Assembly (NCBI RefSeq): GCF_017639855.1 | Contig: NZ_CP072115.1 | Coordinates: 1,302,001-1,366,000, forward strand | Reading direction: 5' to 3' | Origin: Streptococcus sp. zg-86 | Lineage (GTDB): Bacteria > Bacillota > Bacilli > Lactobacillales > Streptococcaceae | Length of the DNA stretch: 64,000 nucleotides | In this document: positions 55,391 through 64,000 of the stretch, one piece after another | How positions within the stretch are numbered: position 1 is the stretch's first letter | Layout of the letters: the number at the start of each line of letters is the position of its first letter | The notes under the pieces: generated by a model | Database searches by the model: none | The model's input: the letters and a program-made list of their open reading frames with translations, nothing else | What the model was told of the DNA's origin: nothing | Position numbers and translations under genes: made by a program

Positions 55391-56290
55391 CTATCCCAAC
55401 AGATGATTTTCAAGCACTTGTTTATTGAAGTCGAATTCTTCAATCTGTAAGTAATATTCTGCTACATCTGCTAGAGCTTTGACTGGTGTTAAACCAATAA
55501 TTTCAGAACCGATAATATTCACACCATAGCGTTTTGCTTCAAAGCGAATGGTTTCAAAGGTGCGGTAGAGTGGACATTTTTCAAAGTTGACCATATTCAT
55601 AGATACTTGGGCAATCTTGCGGTCTTCAAGCATGACACCAATACCTTTACAGTATTTGTAGCCGCCACTAGAACCACGAATAATCTTCGCAATCTTATTG
55701 GCAATTTCGACATCGTCTGTATCCAAGTTCACATTAAAGGCAATCAATGGCATCCGAGCTCCGACTGCAATAACGCCTGCAGTTGGGTGAATCTTGCGTT
55801 CACCAAAATCTGGTGCCCATTCTTCCTGCAATAATTTTTCAGGCATTCCTTCAAATTGACCCTTACGAACTTTCGCCAAGTTCTTCCGATCTGGACTAGT
55901 AGCTGATTCTTCATAGAGAAAGACCGGAATAGCTAATTCTTTGTTAATGCGTTCTGCTACCTTCTTAGAAATTTCAACGCATTCTTCAGTTGTCACATCT
56001 TTGATTGGGACAAATGGCATAACATCTGTTGCCCCCATTCGAGGATGTTCCCCTTCGTGCTTAGTCATATCAATATTTTCAGTTGCAAATTTCACTAGTT
56101 GAAAGGCTACTTCTTGGATACCTTCTTCATCTCCAACCAAGGTGAAGACACTACGATTGTGACTTTGATCAGAGGAATGGTCCAACAAGGTCACTCCTGG
56201 AATGCTTTTAGCTGTTGCGACTAGACCATCAATGACAACTTGGTTTCGTCCTTCTGAAAAATTAGGGATACATTCAATAATCTTTGCCAT
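55391..56290 (-). CDS. ftcD: Glutamate formimidoyltransferase
   Basis: A 299-residue transferase that moves the formimino group from formimino-glutamate to THF. ECIPNFSEGRN (about residues 6-16), the HNRSVFTLVG region, and HPRMGATDVMPFVP with the catalytic His near residue 82 are intact. Together with fchA and fhs it forms the folate branch. A MITE lies between it and hutU, so co-transcription with hutU is uncertain. AAGGAG is 11 bases upstream. Confidence 0.94.
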   Translation of the reverse strand: MAKIIECIPNFSEGRNQVVIDGLVATAKSIPGVTLLDHSSDQSHNRSVFTLVGDEEGIQEVAFQLVKFATENIDMTKHEGEHPRMGATDVMPFVPIKDVTTEECVEISKKVAERINKELAIPVFLYEESATSPDRKNLAKVRKGQFEGMPEKLLQEEWAPDFGERKIHPTAGVIAVGARMPLIAFNVNLDTDDVEIANKIAKIIRGSSGGYKYCKGIGVMLEDRKIAQVSMNMVNFEKCPLYRTFETIRFEAKRYGVNIIGSEIIGLTPVKALADVAEYYLQIEEFDFNKQVLENHLLG

Positions 56291-56337
56291 AAGCTGAGTT
56301 CTCCTTTTATATATAATTTTAGATAACGTTTACATTT

Positions 56338-56501
56338 TATAGTAGATTGAGAAAGGAATAGGACAAGGCAAAGAGCTACAGATAGAACTTGGCGTTAATT
56401 GAGGATTACTCCATAATCCCTATTTCCAACCTTCAACAGCCCACTGGACTATTGAAGCAAGGCGACTGAACGATGTCCTAACCTTTATTCAATTCACTAT
56501 A
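56338..56501 (-). mobile_element. 164-bp MITE, inverted copy, between hutU and ftcD
   Basis: Same family as 17654-17816 in the opposite orientation. Ends are TATAGTAGATTGAGAAAGG and CCTTTATTCAATTCACTATA. The hutU stop codon starts two bases after it. It can fold over its full length in the hut transcript. Confidence 0.85.
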
Positions 56502-56502
56502 C

Positions 56503-58533
56503 TTATTTAAAAATCTTTTCAACAGATGCTTTGATCAACTCTTCATCTGTCAAATATGGAATGGTAATATGATCTGTACCTTGGTGTAGACGGTTGTATT
56601 CAATAGCTGTTTCAATCGCATGGTCATTACGAGCCCAATTTCGGCGAGCCACACCACCGATTGTATCCCAGGCAATAGCTGATTTGATGATTTCATCAAT
56701 TCGCTCACTACCATCAAGAACCAAACCAAAACCACCATTGATTGCTTTACCAATACCAGTACCACCACCATTGTGGAGAGCCACCAAACTCATACCACGC
56801 GCTGCATTTCCTGCATAACATTGAACAGCCATATCACAGGTAACATTTGAGCCGTCCTTAATATTAGATGTTTCACGGAATGGAGAATCTGTACCAGACA
56901 CATCGTGGTGGTCACGACCAATCATGACAGGACCAATTTTTCCTTCACGAACAAGTTGGTTAAATTTAAGGGCGATATTGACACGGCCGAGGCAATCTTG
57001 GTATAAGATACGTGCCTGTGTTCCCACTACTAATTGGTTCTTTTCAGCGTCCCGAATCCAGTTATAATTATCACGGTCTTGGTAACGGCGAGTTGGGTCA
57101 ATCGCTTCCATCGCTGCCTTATCTGTCATCATCAAGTCTTCATGTTTACCACTGAGGCAGACCCAACGGAAAGGTCCATAGCCATAGTCAAAGAGCATTG
57201 GTCCCATGATATCTTCGACATAAGAAGGCCAAATAAAGCCGTCCTTATCATCCACACCATTTTTAGAAATGGCCTTGATACCAGAATCATATACCGATTT
57301 CATGAAGGCATTTCCATAGTCAAAGAAATAGGTTCCTTTTTCTGTCAGTGTCTTAATAGCTTCATAATGGCGTGCTAAGGTTTCATCTACTAGGCGAATA
57401 AAGGTTTCCTTATCTTCTGCTAATAGGCGAGTACGCTCATCAAAACTAATACCTGCTGGGCAGTAGCCACCATCATAGACGTTGTGACAGGAAGTTTGGT
57501 CAGACAAGAGATCCACATGAATGCCCTGTTCATTGACATATTCTAGCAAATCTACGATATTTCCATGGAAGGCAATCGAAGTGGATTCTTTTTTATCGAG
57601 ATATTCTTTTGCTAGTTGCATTGCTTCTTCTGGTGTCTCAGCAATTTGACTAATCCATCCTTGTGTATGGCGTGTTTCAATCCGAGAAGCATCTACTTCT
57701 GCAATAATGGATACGGCATTAGCAATTTCAGCAGCCTTACCTTGAGCTCCACTCATCCCTCCTAAACCAGAGGAAATGAATAATTTTCCTGTCAAATCTC
57801 CATCATCTGGCACACCTAGTTTGAGACGACCTGCATTTAAGAGTGTATTGAAAGTTCCATGTACAATCCCTTGTGGACCAATGTACATCCAACCACCAGC
57901 AGTCATTTGACCATAATTTGTCACACCCATTTCTTCTGCAATTTCCCAGTCCTTCATATTATCGTATTCACCGACCAACAAGCCATTGGTAATGATGACA
58001 CGGGGTGCTTCTGGTTTTGATTTAAAGAGTCCGAGAGGGTGACCTGATTCGACTACAAGGGTTTGTTCTTCTGTCATCACTTCCAGATATTTCATAATCA
58101 AATTGTATTGCATCCAGTTGGCACAGACAGAACCTGTTTCTCCATAGGTAACCAATTCGTAAGGATAGAGGGCAATTTCAAAACTGAGATTATTATCAAT
58201 CATCACTTGCATAGCCTTAGCAGCTGTACAATTTCCCTTGTATTCATCAATTGGCTTCCCATAAATTCGACCTTTTGGTCGCCAACGATAGCCGTAAATC
58301 CGTCCTCGAGTTGTTAATTCTTCTAAAAATTCTGGTATTACTTCTTCGTGGAAGCGTTTAGGAACATACCGCAAAGCATTTTTTAGTGCAATTTCTGTTT
58401 GAGCTTGTGTCAAGCGAAAGCCTCTATTCGGTGCTCTTCGAATTCCTTCTTGAAAGACCGTTTTCTCTGGTAAAACGTCATCTAATTTGACAGTCATTGC
58501 ACCAGCAATTTCAGTTTCATCAAAACGATGCAT
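56503..58533 (-). CDS. hutU: Urocanate hydratase
   Basis: A 676-residue urocanase, using NAD+ as an electrophile to make imidazolonepropionate. The Rossmann-like ISSGLGGMSGAQGKAA and the region with HNVYDGGYCPAGISFDERT (holding the family Cys) are present, and GRDHHDVSGTDSPFRETSN is near the C-terminus. Length matches the long streptococcal form. AGGAGG precedes the ATG. It opens the hut operon and its leader contains a BOX-like element. Confidence 0.96.
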   Translation of the reverse strand: MHRFDETEIAGAMTVKLDDVLPEKTVFQEGIRRAPNRGFRLTQAQTEIALKNALRYVPKRFHEEVIPEFLEELTTRGRIYGYRWRPKGRIYGKPIDEYKGNCTAAKAMQVMIDNNLSFEIALYPYELVTYGETGSVCANWMQYNLIMKYLEVMTEEQTLVVESGHPLGLFKSKPEAPRVIITNGLLVGEYDNMKDWEIAEEMGVTNYGQMTAGGWMYIGPQGIVHGTFNTLLNAGRLKLGVPDDGDLTGKLFISSGLGGMSGAQGKAAEIANAVSIIAEVDASRIETRHTQGWISQIAETPEEAMQLAKEYLDKKESTSIAFHGNIVDLLEYVNEQGIHVDLLSDQTSCHNVYDGGYCPAGISFDERTRLLAEDKETFIRLVDETLARHYEAIKTLTEKGTYFFDYGNAFMKSVYDSGIKAISKNGVDDKDGFIWPSYVEDIMGPMLFDYGYGPFRWVCLSGKHEDLMMTDKAAMEAIDPTRRYQDRDNYNWIRDAEKNQLVVGTQARILYQDCLGRVNIALKFNQLVREGKIGPVMIGRDHHDVSGTDSPFRETSNIKDGSNVTCDMAVQCYAGNAARGMSLVALHNGGGTGIGKAINGGFGLVLDGSERIDEIIKSAIAWDTIGGVARRNWARNDHAIETAIEYNRLHQGTDHITIPYLTDEELIKASVEKIFK

Positions 58534-58563
58534 AGCAAAAACCTCCTATATAATGGTAATGAA

Positions 58564-58666
58564 TACTCTGTGAAAATCAACAGTTGATGAGACCAACAAG
58601 ACCACGATTCGAACCAAGGTTCAGCATGGTAAGTGAAGGGGACCACGATTTGATTTTTGACGAGTA
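58564..58666 (+). mobile_element. BOX-like element in the hutU leader
   Basis: 103 bp, starts TACTCTGTGAAAATC and ends GATTTTTGACGAGTA. Flanked by TGAA on both sides. It lies between the likely operator and the hutU ribosome site. Confidence 0.7.
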
Positions 58667-58757
58667 TGAAATGATTTAGTTTCCCCTACAGTTTACTCAA
58701 TGACCGTCCACAAATAGTCAAGTTCCTCAAAAAATTTGTTTTTCTTTTGCAGAATGC

Positions 58758-58774
58758 AAAATGAAATTCATTTT
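58758..58774. promoter_or_regulatory. Candidate hut operator palindrome
   Basis: Arms AAAATGAA and TTCATTTT around one A, in the hutU-hutI divergent region. A binding site for a hut regulator is inferred only from position and symmetry. Confidence 0.4.
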
Positions 58775-58853
58775 AGACAAAAATTAGACGGTTTTTTTCT
58801 ACAATTTAGATGTTTCGAATTAATTTTAATCTATTTAAAGGAGGATTTACTAG

Positions 58854-60110
58854 ATGACAGCAGATAAGGTACTCGTACATTTCAACCAACTCTTTTGTCC
58901 AATTGATCCAGGTCACCCCCTGAGGGGAGCTGAAATGAAGGAAGGACAGATTCTGACAGATGCCTATATTGCCATCAAAGACGGAAAAATCCTAGAAGTT
59001 GGCAGCGGTGAGCCGAGAGCAGACTTGATTGGAAAAGATACTGAGCTTTGTTCTTATAAAGGAAAAGTGGCTACACCAGGATTAATTGACTGCCACACCC
59101 ATTTAGTCTATGGAGGTAGTCGCGAGCATGAATTTGCTAAAAAATTAGCTGGTGTCTCTTATCTAGATATTCTAGCTCAAGGAGGTGGTATTCTCTCTAC
59201 TGTTCGTGCAACGAGAGAAGCGTCCTTTGATACCCTCTATCAAAAATCCAAACGCTTATTAGACTATATGTTACGCCACGGTGTAACAACCGTTGAGGCA
59301 AAAAGTGGTTACGGATTAGATTGGGAAACTGAAAAACGCCAATTAGAAGTAGTTGCTCAGCTAGACAAAGACCATTCTATCGATCTCATTTCAACCTTCA
59401 TGGCTGCTCACGCCATTCCACCTGAATATAAAGGTCGTTCTCAAGAATACCTAGACGAAATTGTTGAGAAGATGTTACCACTTGTTAAGGAAGAAGAACT
59501 GGCAGAATTTTGTGATATTTTCTGTGAAAAAGGTGTTTTCACCGCAGATGAATCGCGTTATCTTCTTTCCAAAGCCAAGGAAATGGGCTTTAAACTCCGC
59601 ATTCATGCTGATGAAATCGAATCAATTGGTGGAGTGGATGTTGCTGCAGAACTCGAAACTGTCAGTGCTGAGCATTTAATGGTTGCTACTGATGAAGGTA
59701 TCGAAAAAATGAGCCAAGCACATGTCATCGGTAATCTTCTACCTGCTACTACCTTTAGTTTAATGGAAGACACCTATGCTCCTGCACTAAAAATGCTGGA
59801 TAAGGGCATGGCGATTACGCTTTCGACCGACAGTAATCCCGGCAGTTGTCCAACTGCAAACCTTCAATTTGTAATGCAACTTGGTTGCTTTATGTTACGC
59901 TTAACTCCAATTGAAATCTTGAATGCTGTCACAATCAATGCTGCCTACTCTGTCGCTCGTGAAAAGACAATCGGAAACTTTGATAGTGGAAAGCAGGCAG
60001 ACATTACCATCTTTGATGCAGAAAACCTTGATTATCCATTCTACTTCTTTGCTACCAACCTCGTCAGCCAGGTCTATAAGAATGGACAACTTGTTGTCGA
60101 AAATGGCTAG
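58854..60110 (+). CDS. hutI: Imidazolonepropionase
   Basis: A 418-residue amidohydrolase that opens imidazolonepropionate to formimino-glutamate. Metal ligands are in [16 protein letters not shown] (about residues 78-93), [16 protein letters not shown] and [19 protein letters not shown] lies before the ATG. It is transcribed away from hutU and the rest of the operon. Confidence 0.96.
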   Translation: MTADKVLVHFNQLFCPIDPGHPLRGAEMKEGQILTDAYIAIKDGKILEVGSGEPRADLIGKDTELCSYKGKVATPGLIDCHTHLVYGGSREHEFAKKLAGVSYLDILAQGGGILSTVRATREASFDTLYQKSKRLLDYMLRHGVTTVEAKSGYGLDWETEKRQLEVVAQLDKDHSIDLISTFMAAHAIPPEYKGRSQEYLDEIVEKMLPLVKEEELAEFCDIFCEKGVFTADESRYLLSKAKEMGFKLRIHADEIESIGGVDVAAELETVSAEHLMVATDEGIEKMSQAHVIGNLLPATTFSLMEDTYAPALKMLDKGMAITLSTDSNPGSCPTANLQFVMQLGCFMLRLTPIEILNAVTINAAYSVAREKTIGNFDSGKQADITIFDAENLDYPFYFFATNLVSQVYKNGQLVVENG

Positions 60111-60160
60111 ACAAACTCCTAACCCTCCCTAGTCTCCTCTCTAATGCCGCCAACAGCTGA

Positions 60161-60262
60161 TACTCTATAAAAATCAAAATCTGACTAGGCAACGAAATCG
60201 TAGCTAGAACTGAAGTTCAGCAAGGTGAGTTAACGACATCAGACTTTGATTTTTGACGAGTA
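60161..60262 (+). mobile_element. BOX-like element between hutI and tuf
   Basis: 102 bp and nearly identical to the copy at 11164-11265 (about three differences). Same ends TACTCTATAAAAATC and GACGAGTA. Confidence 0.8.
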
Positions 60263-60314
60263 TGGGTAGTGAGAGAAGACTCTTTCTATCTACCTCACTA
60301 CTTCCTTTCCTTCA

Positions 60315-60352
60315 CAAAAAAGAAACCCTAGCAAGTGCTAGGGCTCTTTTTT
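60315..60352. terminator. Bidirectional terminator for hutI and tuf
   Basis: CCCTAGCA and TGCTAGGG stem with A run before and T run after. Confidence 0.9.
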
Positions 60353-60390
60353 GTCTGTTTATAATTGTTATTTCTGGGAACGTAATCGAA

Positions 60391-61587
60391 TTATGCTTCG
60401 ATTTCTGTAACCATACCTGAACCAACAGTACGTCCACCTTCACGGATAGAGAAAGTAGTACCTTGTTCAACGGCGATTGGGTGGATCAATTCAACGTCGA
60501 TTGTTACGTTATCACCAGGCATTACCATTTCAGTACCTGCTGGCAATTTGATTGAACCAGTTACGTCAGTTGTACGGAAGTAGAACTGTGGACGGTAGTT
60601 GTCGAAGAATGGAGTGTGACGTCCACCTTCTTCTTTAGTAAGGATGTAAACTTCACCTTTGAATTTAGTGTGTGGGTTGATTGAACCTGGTTTAGCGATA
60701 ACTTGTCCACGTTCGATTTCATCACGTTGTACACCACGAAGAAGAACACCAACGTTGTCTCCTGCAAGACCTTCGTCCAATTGTTTACGGAACATTTCAA
60801 CACCAGTAACAACTGCTTTAGAAGTTTCTTCTTTGATACCAACGATTTCGATTTCGTCGTTGACACGAACAGTACCACGGTCGATACGTCCTGAAGCAAC
60901 AGTACCACGTCCAGTGATTGAGAATACGTCTTCGACTGGAAGAAGCAATGGTTTGTCAGTATCGCGTTCTGGTTCTGGAATGTACTCATCAACAGTGTTC
61001 ATCAAGTCCATGATGATATCTTCAAATGCTGAGTCACCTTCAAGAGCTTTAAGAGCTGAACCTTGGATAACTGGAAGGTCATCACCTGGGAAATCGTATT
61101 CTGAAAGAAGATCACGGATTTCCATTTCAACCAACTCAAGCAATTCTTCGTCGTCAACCAAGTCAACTTTGTTCATGAAGACGATCAAGTGTTTAACACC
61201 AACCTGACGAGAAAGAAGGATGTGCTCACGAGTTTGTGGCATTGGTCCATCAGTTGAAGCTACTACAAGGATAGCTCCGTCCATTTGAGCCGCACCAGTG
61301 ATCATGTTTTTAACGTAGTCCGCGTGTCCTGGAGCGTCGATGTGCGCATAGTGACGTTTTTCAGTTTCGTACTCAACGTGTGCAGTGTTGATAGTGATTC
61401 CGCGTTCGCGCTCTTCTGGAGCAGCATCGATAGAAGCGTAATCTTTTGGTTGGTTAACTGATGAAGGCAAGCGACGTGCCAATACAGTTGTGATAGCTGC
61501 TGTCAAAGTAGTTTTACCGTGGTCAACGTGTCCAATTGTACCAATGTTAACGTGTGGTTTACTACGATCGTATTTTTCTTTTGCCAT
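60391..61587 (-). CDS. tuf: Elongation factor Tu
   Basis: A 398-residue translation GTPase that delivers aminoacyl-tRNA to the ribosome. G1 GHVDHGKT (about residues 19-26), G3 DAPGHADY and G4 NKVDL are intact, and domains 2 and 3 follow. The start [11 protein letters not shown] at 61587 is preceded by TTGGAGG; a six-codon upstream extension is not real. It stands alone, not in a fusA operon. Codon use is strongly biased, as expected for a highly expressed gene. Confidence 0.98.
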   Translation of the reverse strand: MAKEKYDRSKPHVNIGTIGHVDHGKTTLTAAITTVLARRLPSSVNQPKDYASIDAAPEERERGITINTAHVEYETEKRHYAHIDAPGHADYVKNMITGAAQMDGAILVVASTDGPMPQTREHILLSRQVGVKHLIVFMNKVDLVDDEELLELVEMEIRDLLSEYDFPGDDLPVIQGSALKALEGDSAFEDIIMDLMNTVDEYIPEPERDTDKPLLLPVEDVFSITGRGTVASGRIDRGTVRVNDEIEIVGIKEETSKAVVTGVEMFRKQLDEGLAGDNVGVLLRGVQRDEIERGQVIAKPGSINPHTKFKGEVYILTKEEGGRHTPFFDNYRPQFYFRTTDVTGSIKLPAGTEMVMPGDNVTIDVELIHPIAVEQGTTFSIREGGRTVGSGMVTEIEA

Positions 61588-61659
61588 TTTGGTAAAAGCC
61601 TCCAATAAAATATATTTTATAGATAGACAGTAGGCAATACAGTCTAACTTTACCTTACT

Positions 61660-61687
61660 ATTCTATCAAATTGTAGCAGAAATGCAA
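61660..61687 (-). promoter_or_regulatory. tuf promoter TTGCAT-16-TAGAAT
   Basis: Near-consensus boxes; an overlapping TGCTACAAT extended -10 is an alternative. The leader would be 65-80 nt. Confidence 0.55.
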
Positions 61688-61710
61688 GTATTTTCTATCT
61701 TTTTTATGAT

Positions 61711-62679
61711 TTATTCCACATCGAGCTGATAATAAGGCTGATTTGGGATAGCTGCACCAATGCTTGAAGCGAATATCCAATCCTGATTTTCCAGTTGGGC
61801 AAAGTTCTCTGCCTTACCTGTTAGAATGACCCCTCCGAAGCTGGCTTTTCCAACTTTTCCCTCTGAAGCAAGATGTGCTGTCACATCTTCTGCTAGCCCT
61901 TCTTGCCCCATCTCCTTAAATTCCTTACTCTGGCTAAATGCTTCCAATAATTCATAAAATTCCTGATAAGAAGAATCCAGCCATTGTTTTCTTGGTGTCC
62001 AGCCAAAGAGATGACTGATAGCCTTTTGCGCTGTATTGTCAGTACTCACACTACCAATCCAATACCAATTAATCTTGAGATTTTTAGGCAATTTTTCTTC
62101 TAGTTCTGCCAAGGTGTACTGCTTATCAAAGCTGATAGCTACTTCTACCAACTGCCCTTTCATCTGTGACAAATAAGACAGTTCCTTCGCAGGTTTTCGA
62201 ATAATATCTTCGGAACCATAGCTAGCCTTGGGATTGAAAAACAGGGCTGCCTTTTGGTGACTTTTATAACTATAAGCCATTTCTGTACTATCTTGCTCGA
62301 CAGATGCGGGTAATACAAAAGAAGCTAAGGCATCTTGATCCTGGTTCATGACCGTAAAATTTGCTGCAATTTCTTCATATTTTACGGAAATTCCGTCTAT
62401 ATCCTTGATGAGATTAGCCTCGTAAGTTCCACCAAGGTTATTGGCAAATACGACTCGTACATTGTCCCGTTGCATATTCGGAAAGGCAATACTAGTCTGC
62501 CTATAGTAATAATCGTCCAATTGATGATACTGCTGTGTAGATAGAAATCCTAGTCCCATCCAGATGAGAAAAGCGACTCCACTAGCCAACAAAACGGATC
62601 CAAAACTAATGAGAAGCGTCCGTTTTTTCCATTCTCTTCTCGTTTTCTTCGCTAATACTTCAAATGTTTCCATCATCAT
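61711..62679 (-). CDS. Anti-sigma-type membrane protein (Sigma_reg_N/Sigma_reg_C)
   Basis: A 322-residue protein: cytoplasmic N-terminus with KKTRREWKKR, one transmembrane helix (about residues 22-46), and an extracytoplasmic domain ending in GVILTGKAENFAQLENQDWIFASSIG. This matches the sigma-factor-regulator N and C family, whose members are encoded beside ECF sigma factors. It overlaps the sigma gene by 20 bases. It should hold the sigma factor inactive at the membrane until an envelope signal arrives. Confidence 0.85.
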   Translation of the reverse strand: MMMETFEVLAKKTRREWKKRTLLISFGSVLLASGVAFLIWMGLGFLSTQQYHQLDDYYYRQTSIAFPNMQRDNVRVVFANNLGGTYEANLIKDIDGISVKYEEIAANFTVMNQDQDALASFVLPASVEQDSTEMAYSYKSHQKAALFFNPKASYGSEDIIRKPAKELSYLSQMKGQLVEVAISFDKQYTLAELEEKLPKNLKINWYWIGSVSTDNTAQKAISHLFGWTPRKQWLDSSYQEFYELLEAFSQSKEFKEMGQEGLAEDVTAHLASEGKVGKASFGGVILTGKAENFAQLENQDWIFASSIGAAIPNQPYYQLDVE

Positions 62680-63157
62680 ATCCTTTCTGTTTAAGGGCTT
62701 GTTTTAATTTTTGACGACTGCGGTGCAGACTGACTTTGACCTTGCTGACGGAATAAGAGAGAAGCTCTGCTATTTCACGAATAGTAAAACCCTGAAAATA
62801 AAAGAGTTCCAAGAGAAGCGCATCCTGCTGTGGCAATTTTTCTACTTCTTCCAAGAGAAAGTCATATTGGTCTGTTTCAAAGGGGGAAAGTTCATGTGGT
62901 TTGAAAAATTCTTGCCGTAAAATTTCCATATAACGTTTGTCTCTGCGGTACTTATCAATGTAGCGACGAATGGCAGAGCGGTACAGGAAGGCTCGAATCT
63001 TTTCACCAGGGATTGCAACTGGCATTTCAAGAAGCTTGACAAATATATCTTGGACGACATCTTCTGCCTGCTCTTTCGGCACACCTGATGCCATCAAATA
63101 AGCGATGACATCTTTGGCAAAATCAATCAAGACTTGTTCATAGGCATCTAGTTTAAT
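62660..63157 (-). CDS. ECF-type RNA polymerase sigma factor with an unusual start
   Basis: A sigma-70 family ECF protein of 156-165 residues. Region 2 has AEDVVQDIFVKLLEMP and RAFLYRSAIRRYIDKYRR, and region 4 has FTIREIAELLSYSVSKVKVSLHRSRQKLK. The only good Shine-Dalgarno, GGGAGG, is eight bases before ATT at 63157, which gives IKLDAYEQV before the next possible start (TTG at 63130, no site). So translation may start at ATT, or one base may be missing after an upstream GTG. The coordinates use the ATT. Confidence 0.85.
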   Translation of the reverse strand: MKLDAYEQVLIDFAKDVIAYLMASGVPKEQAEDVVQDIFVKLLEMPVAIPGEKIRAFLYRSAIRRYIDKYRRDKRYMEILRQEFFKPHELSPFETDQYDFLLEEVEKLPQQDALLLELFYFQGFTIREIAELLSYSVSKVKVSLHRSRQKLKQALKQKGYDDGNI

Positions 63158-63187
63158 CGCACTTCCCTCCCTTCCTCACTAATAAAA

Positions 63188-63218
63188 CGAAACGAGACCC
63201 GTAAAAGTTACAGGTCTA
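63188..63218 (-). terminator. Hairpin before the ECF sigma gene
   Basis: On the minus strand AGACCTGTAA and TTACGGGTCT pair (one wobble) and are followed by CGTTTCGTTTTATT. It probably ends the upstream anti-sigma paralogue. Confidence 0.65.
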
Positions 63219-63286
63219 GTCTTATTTTATCATATTTGTAAAAGCGCAAACTGAAAATCTGAAAGAAAGTGAGATTCAAAAAGGGA

Positions 63287-64000
63287 TTATCTGTGGGTCT
63301 CTAGGTGATAATAGGGCTTAACTTCCACATCCTGACCGATATTAGAGGCAAAAATCCAGCTAGCTTTTTCAAGTTGAGCAAAGTCTTCTGCCTTACCCGT
63401 TAAAATCACACCAGCAAATGTAGCTGTTTTTCCGTCTTGATTCTTTTTAAGATAGTCTTTGACATCATTGGTCAAATCATAGTCTTTCCCATCTTCTCCC
63501 ACACTATATCCGAGCCAATGATTCGCCAAAGCCTTCTCCAGATGTGCTTGGAAGAAGGTATAGCTATTATGGAAGGCTTGACTAGGTGTTAAATCAGCCA
63601 GTTTCTTTTGGTAGTCCTCATAGGCTTTTTGAGCTTTTTCCTTAGACAGATTTGCTGGTTTTTCCTGTTTTTTCATCTCGTCATAGGTTTCTAGTTGAGC
63701 GAGATTCGGCTGAAAACCAATCTGAGCATTGAGCTTTAACTTACTCGTATCATAGATACTAGTGCTACCAATCCAGTACCAGTTGATGTTCAAATGACTA
63801 GGAATCATGGTTTGAATTTCATCAAAGGTATAGGGCTTATCAAAGGTCACTGCCATTTCAACTACGCGATTGGGCATCTGAGATAAGAGAGAGATGTCCT
63901 GAGTGACGATATCCCCCATTTGCTGATAATTGCGATTGGTATTATAAAAAAGTGGCACCTTATAGCTATTCCCGTGGGTGTAGCCACCCTTATTATCTGA
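63287..64000 (-). CDS. Second Sigma_reg-type anti-sigma protein, cut by the window edge
   Basis: About 238 residues are visible and the frame stays open to position 64000, so the N-terminus and transmembrane helix lie outside. The C-terminus GVILTGKAEDFAQLEKASWIFASNIG is nearly the same as in the protein at 61711-62679, and INWYWIGS also recurs. It is therefore a tandem paralogue. It has an extra Lys-rich insert (KPANLSKEKAQKAYEDYQKK). A partner sigma gene may lie beyond the edge. Confidence 0.85.
   Translation of the reverse strand, partial: SDNKGGYTHGNSYKVPLFYNTNRNYQQMGDIVTQDISLLSQMPNRVVEMAVTFDKPYTFDEIQTMIPSHLNINWYWIGSTSIYDTSKLKLNAQIGFQPNLAQLETYDEMKKQEKPANLSKEKAQKAYEDYQKKLADLTPSQAFHNSYTFFQAHLEKALANHWLGYSVGEDGKDYDLTNDVKDYLKKNQDGKTATFAGVILTGKAEDFAQLEKASWIFASNIGQDVEVKPYYHLETHR

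Larger units (their letters stand above)
58534..58853. promoter_or_regulatory. hutU-hutI divergent intergenic region
   Basis: This 320-base gap holds the promoters of both units. It contains a BOX-like element (58564-58666) and a perfect palindrome (58758-58774). I could not fix unambiguous -35/-10 pairs; TACAAT near 58800 is one option for hutI. Confidence 0.6.

Noticed and set aside
60561..61207. Long open frames in other phases over tuf
   Set aside because: They are low-complexity shadows caused by tuf codon bias.

Overview
The window is low-GC Firmicute chromosome and almost certainly comes from a Streptococcus of the viridans/suis type. The evidence is the murM-murN pair, the prfB-ftsE-ftsX operon, a GH25 lysozyme with GBS Bsp-like repeats, a Mn2+ riboswitch in front of an MgtA/CaxP-type pump, BOX-like and MITE repeats, and a Streptococcus-style histidine-utilisation (hut) cluster. 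I see no rRNA, tRNA, prophage, intact transposase or CRISPR array.

Layout. 1-3.2 kb (minus): ridA-rapZ-yvcK-whiA, cell-envelope and division housekeeping. 3.3-7.7 kb: an OsmC-like gene, a frameshifted TlpA-type thioredoxin lipoprotein, and ypmB-aspC-asnS. 7.8-18.5 kb is more accessory: a MarR/FMN-reductase pair, a 1.1-kb non-coding stretch with a degenerate ~42-bp repeat array, a lipoprotein, a nested stack of repeats, yaaA, a DUF1836/hemolysin-III pair, a MocR regulator without the usual PLP lysine, GNAT, an anchored rhodanese-like protein, degV and a TetR gene. 18.5-25 kb: proC-proA-proB, dinG and an MBL hydrolase. 25.2-31.8 kb: ftsX-ftsE-prfB (with +1 recoding), queG, vanZ-like, TM2 and DUF2785 genes. 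32-36.3 kb: riboswitch-controlled cation ATPase, DUF1934 and TSUP genes. 36.3-44.5 kb: HD phosphohydrolase, Cof phosphatase, murM, murN, lysozyme and tpiA.

44.7-60.1 kb is the hut region. A 1018-residue BTAD/AAA/TPR regulator lies next to hutG, hutH, an APC permease, hutD, fhs, fchA, ftcD and hutU on the minus strand, with hutI divergent. Histidine would be taken up and turned by HutH, HutU and HutI into formimino-glutamate. That can be split by HutG to glutamate and formamide, or passed through FtcD, FchA and Fhs to glutamate, ammonia and formate, with ATP if Fhs runs in reverse. 60.4-64 kb holds tuf and an ECF sigma/anti-sigma pair, with a second anti-sigma paralogue running off the window.

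The least expected signals are outside ordinary genes. Seven genes have a -10 box 6-9 bases before the ATG and no Shine-Dalgarno, so they should give leaderless or nearly leaderless mRNAs. Two intergenic regions 40 kb apart carry arrays of the same degenerate 41-43-bp repeat. A BOX-like element sits inside a MITE with a TA duplication, and a third repeat family sits in the same MITE. The ECF sigma gene has its best Shine-Dalgarno in front of an ATT codon.
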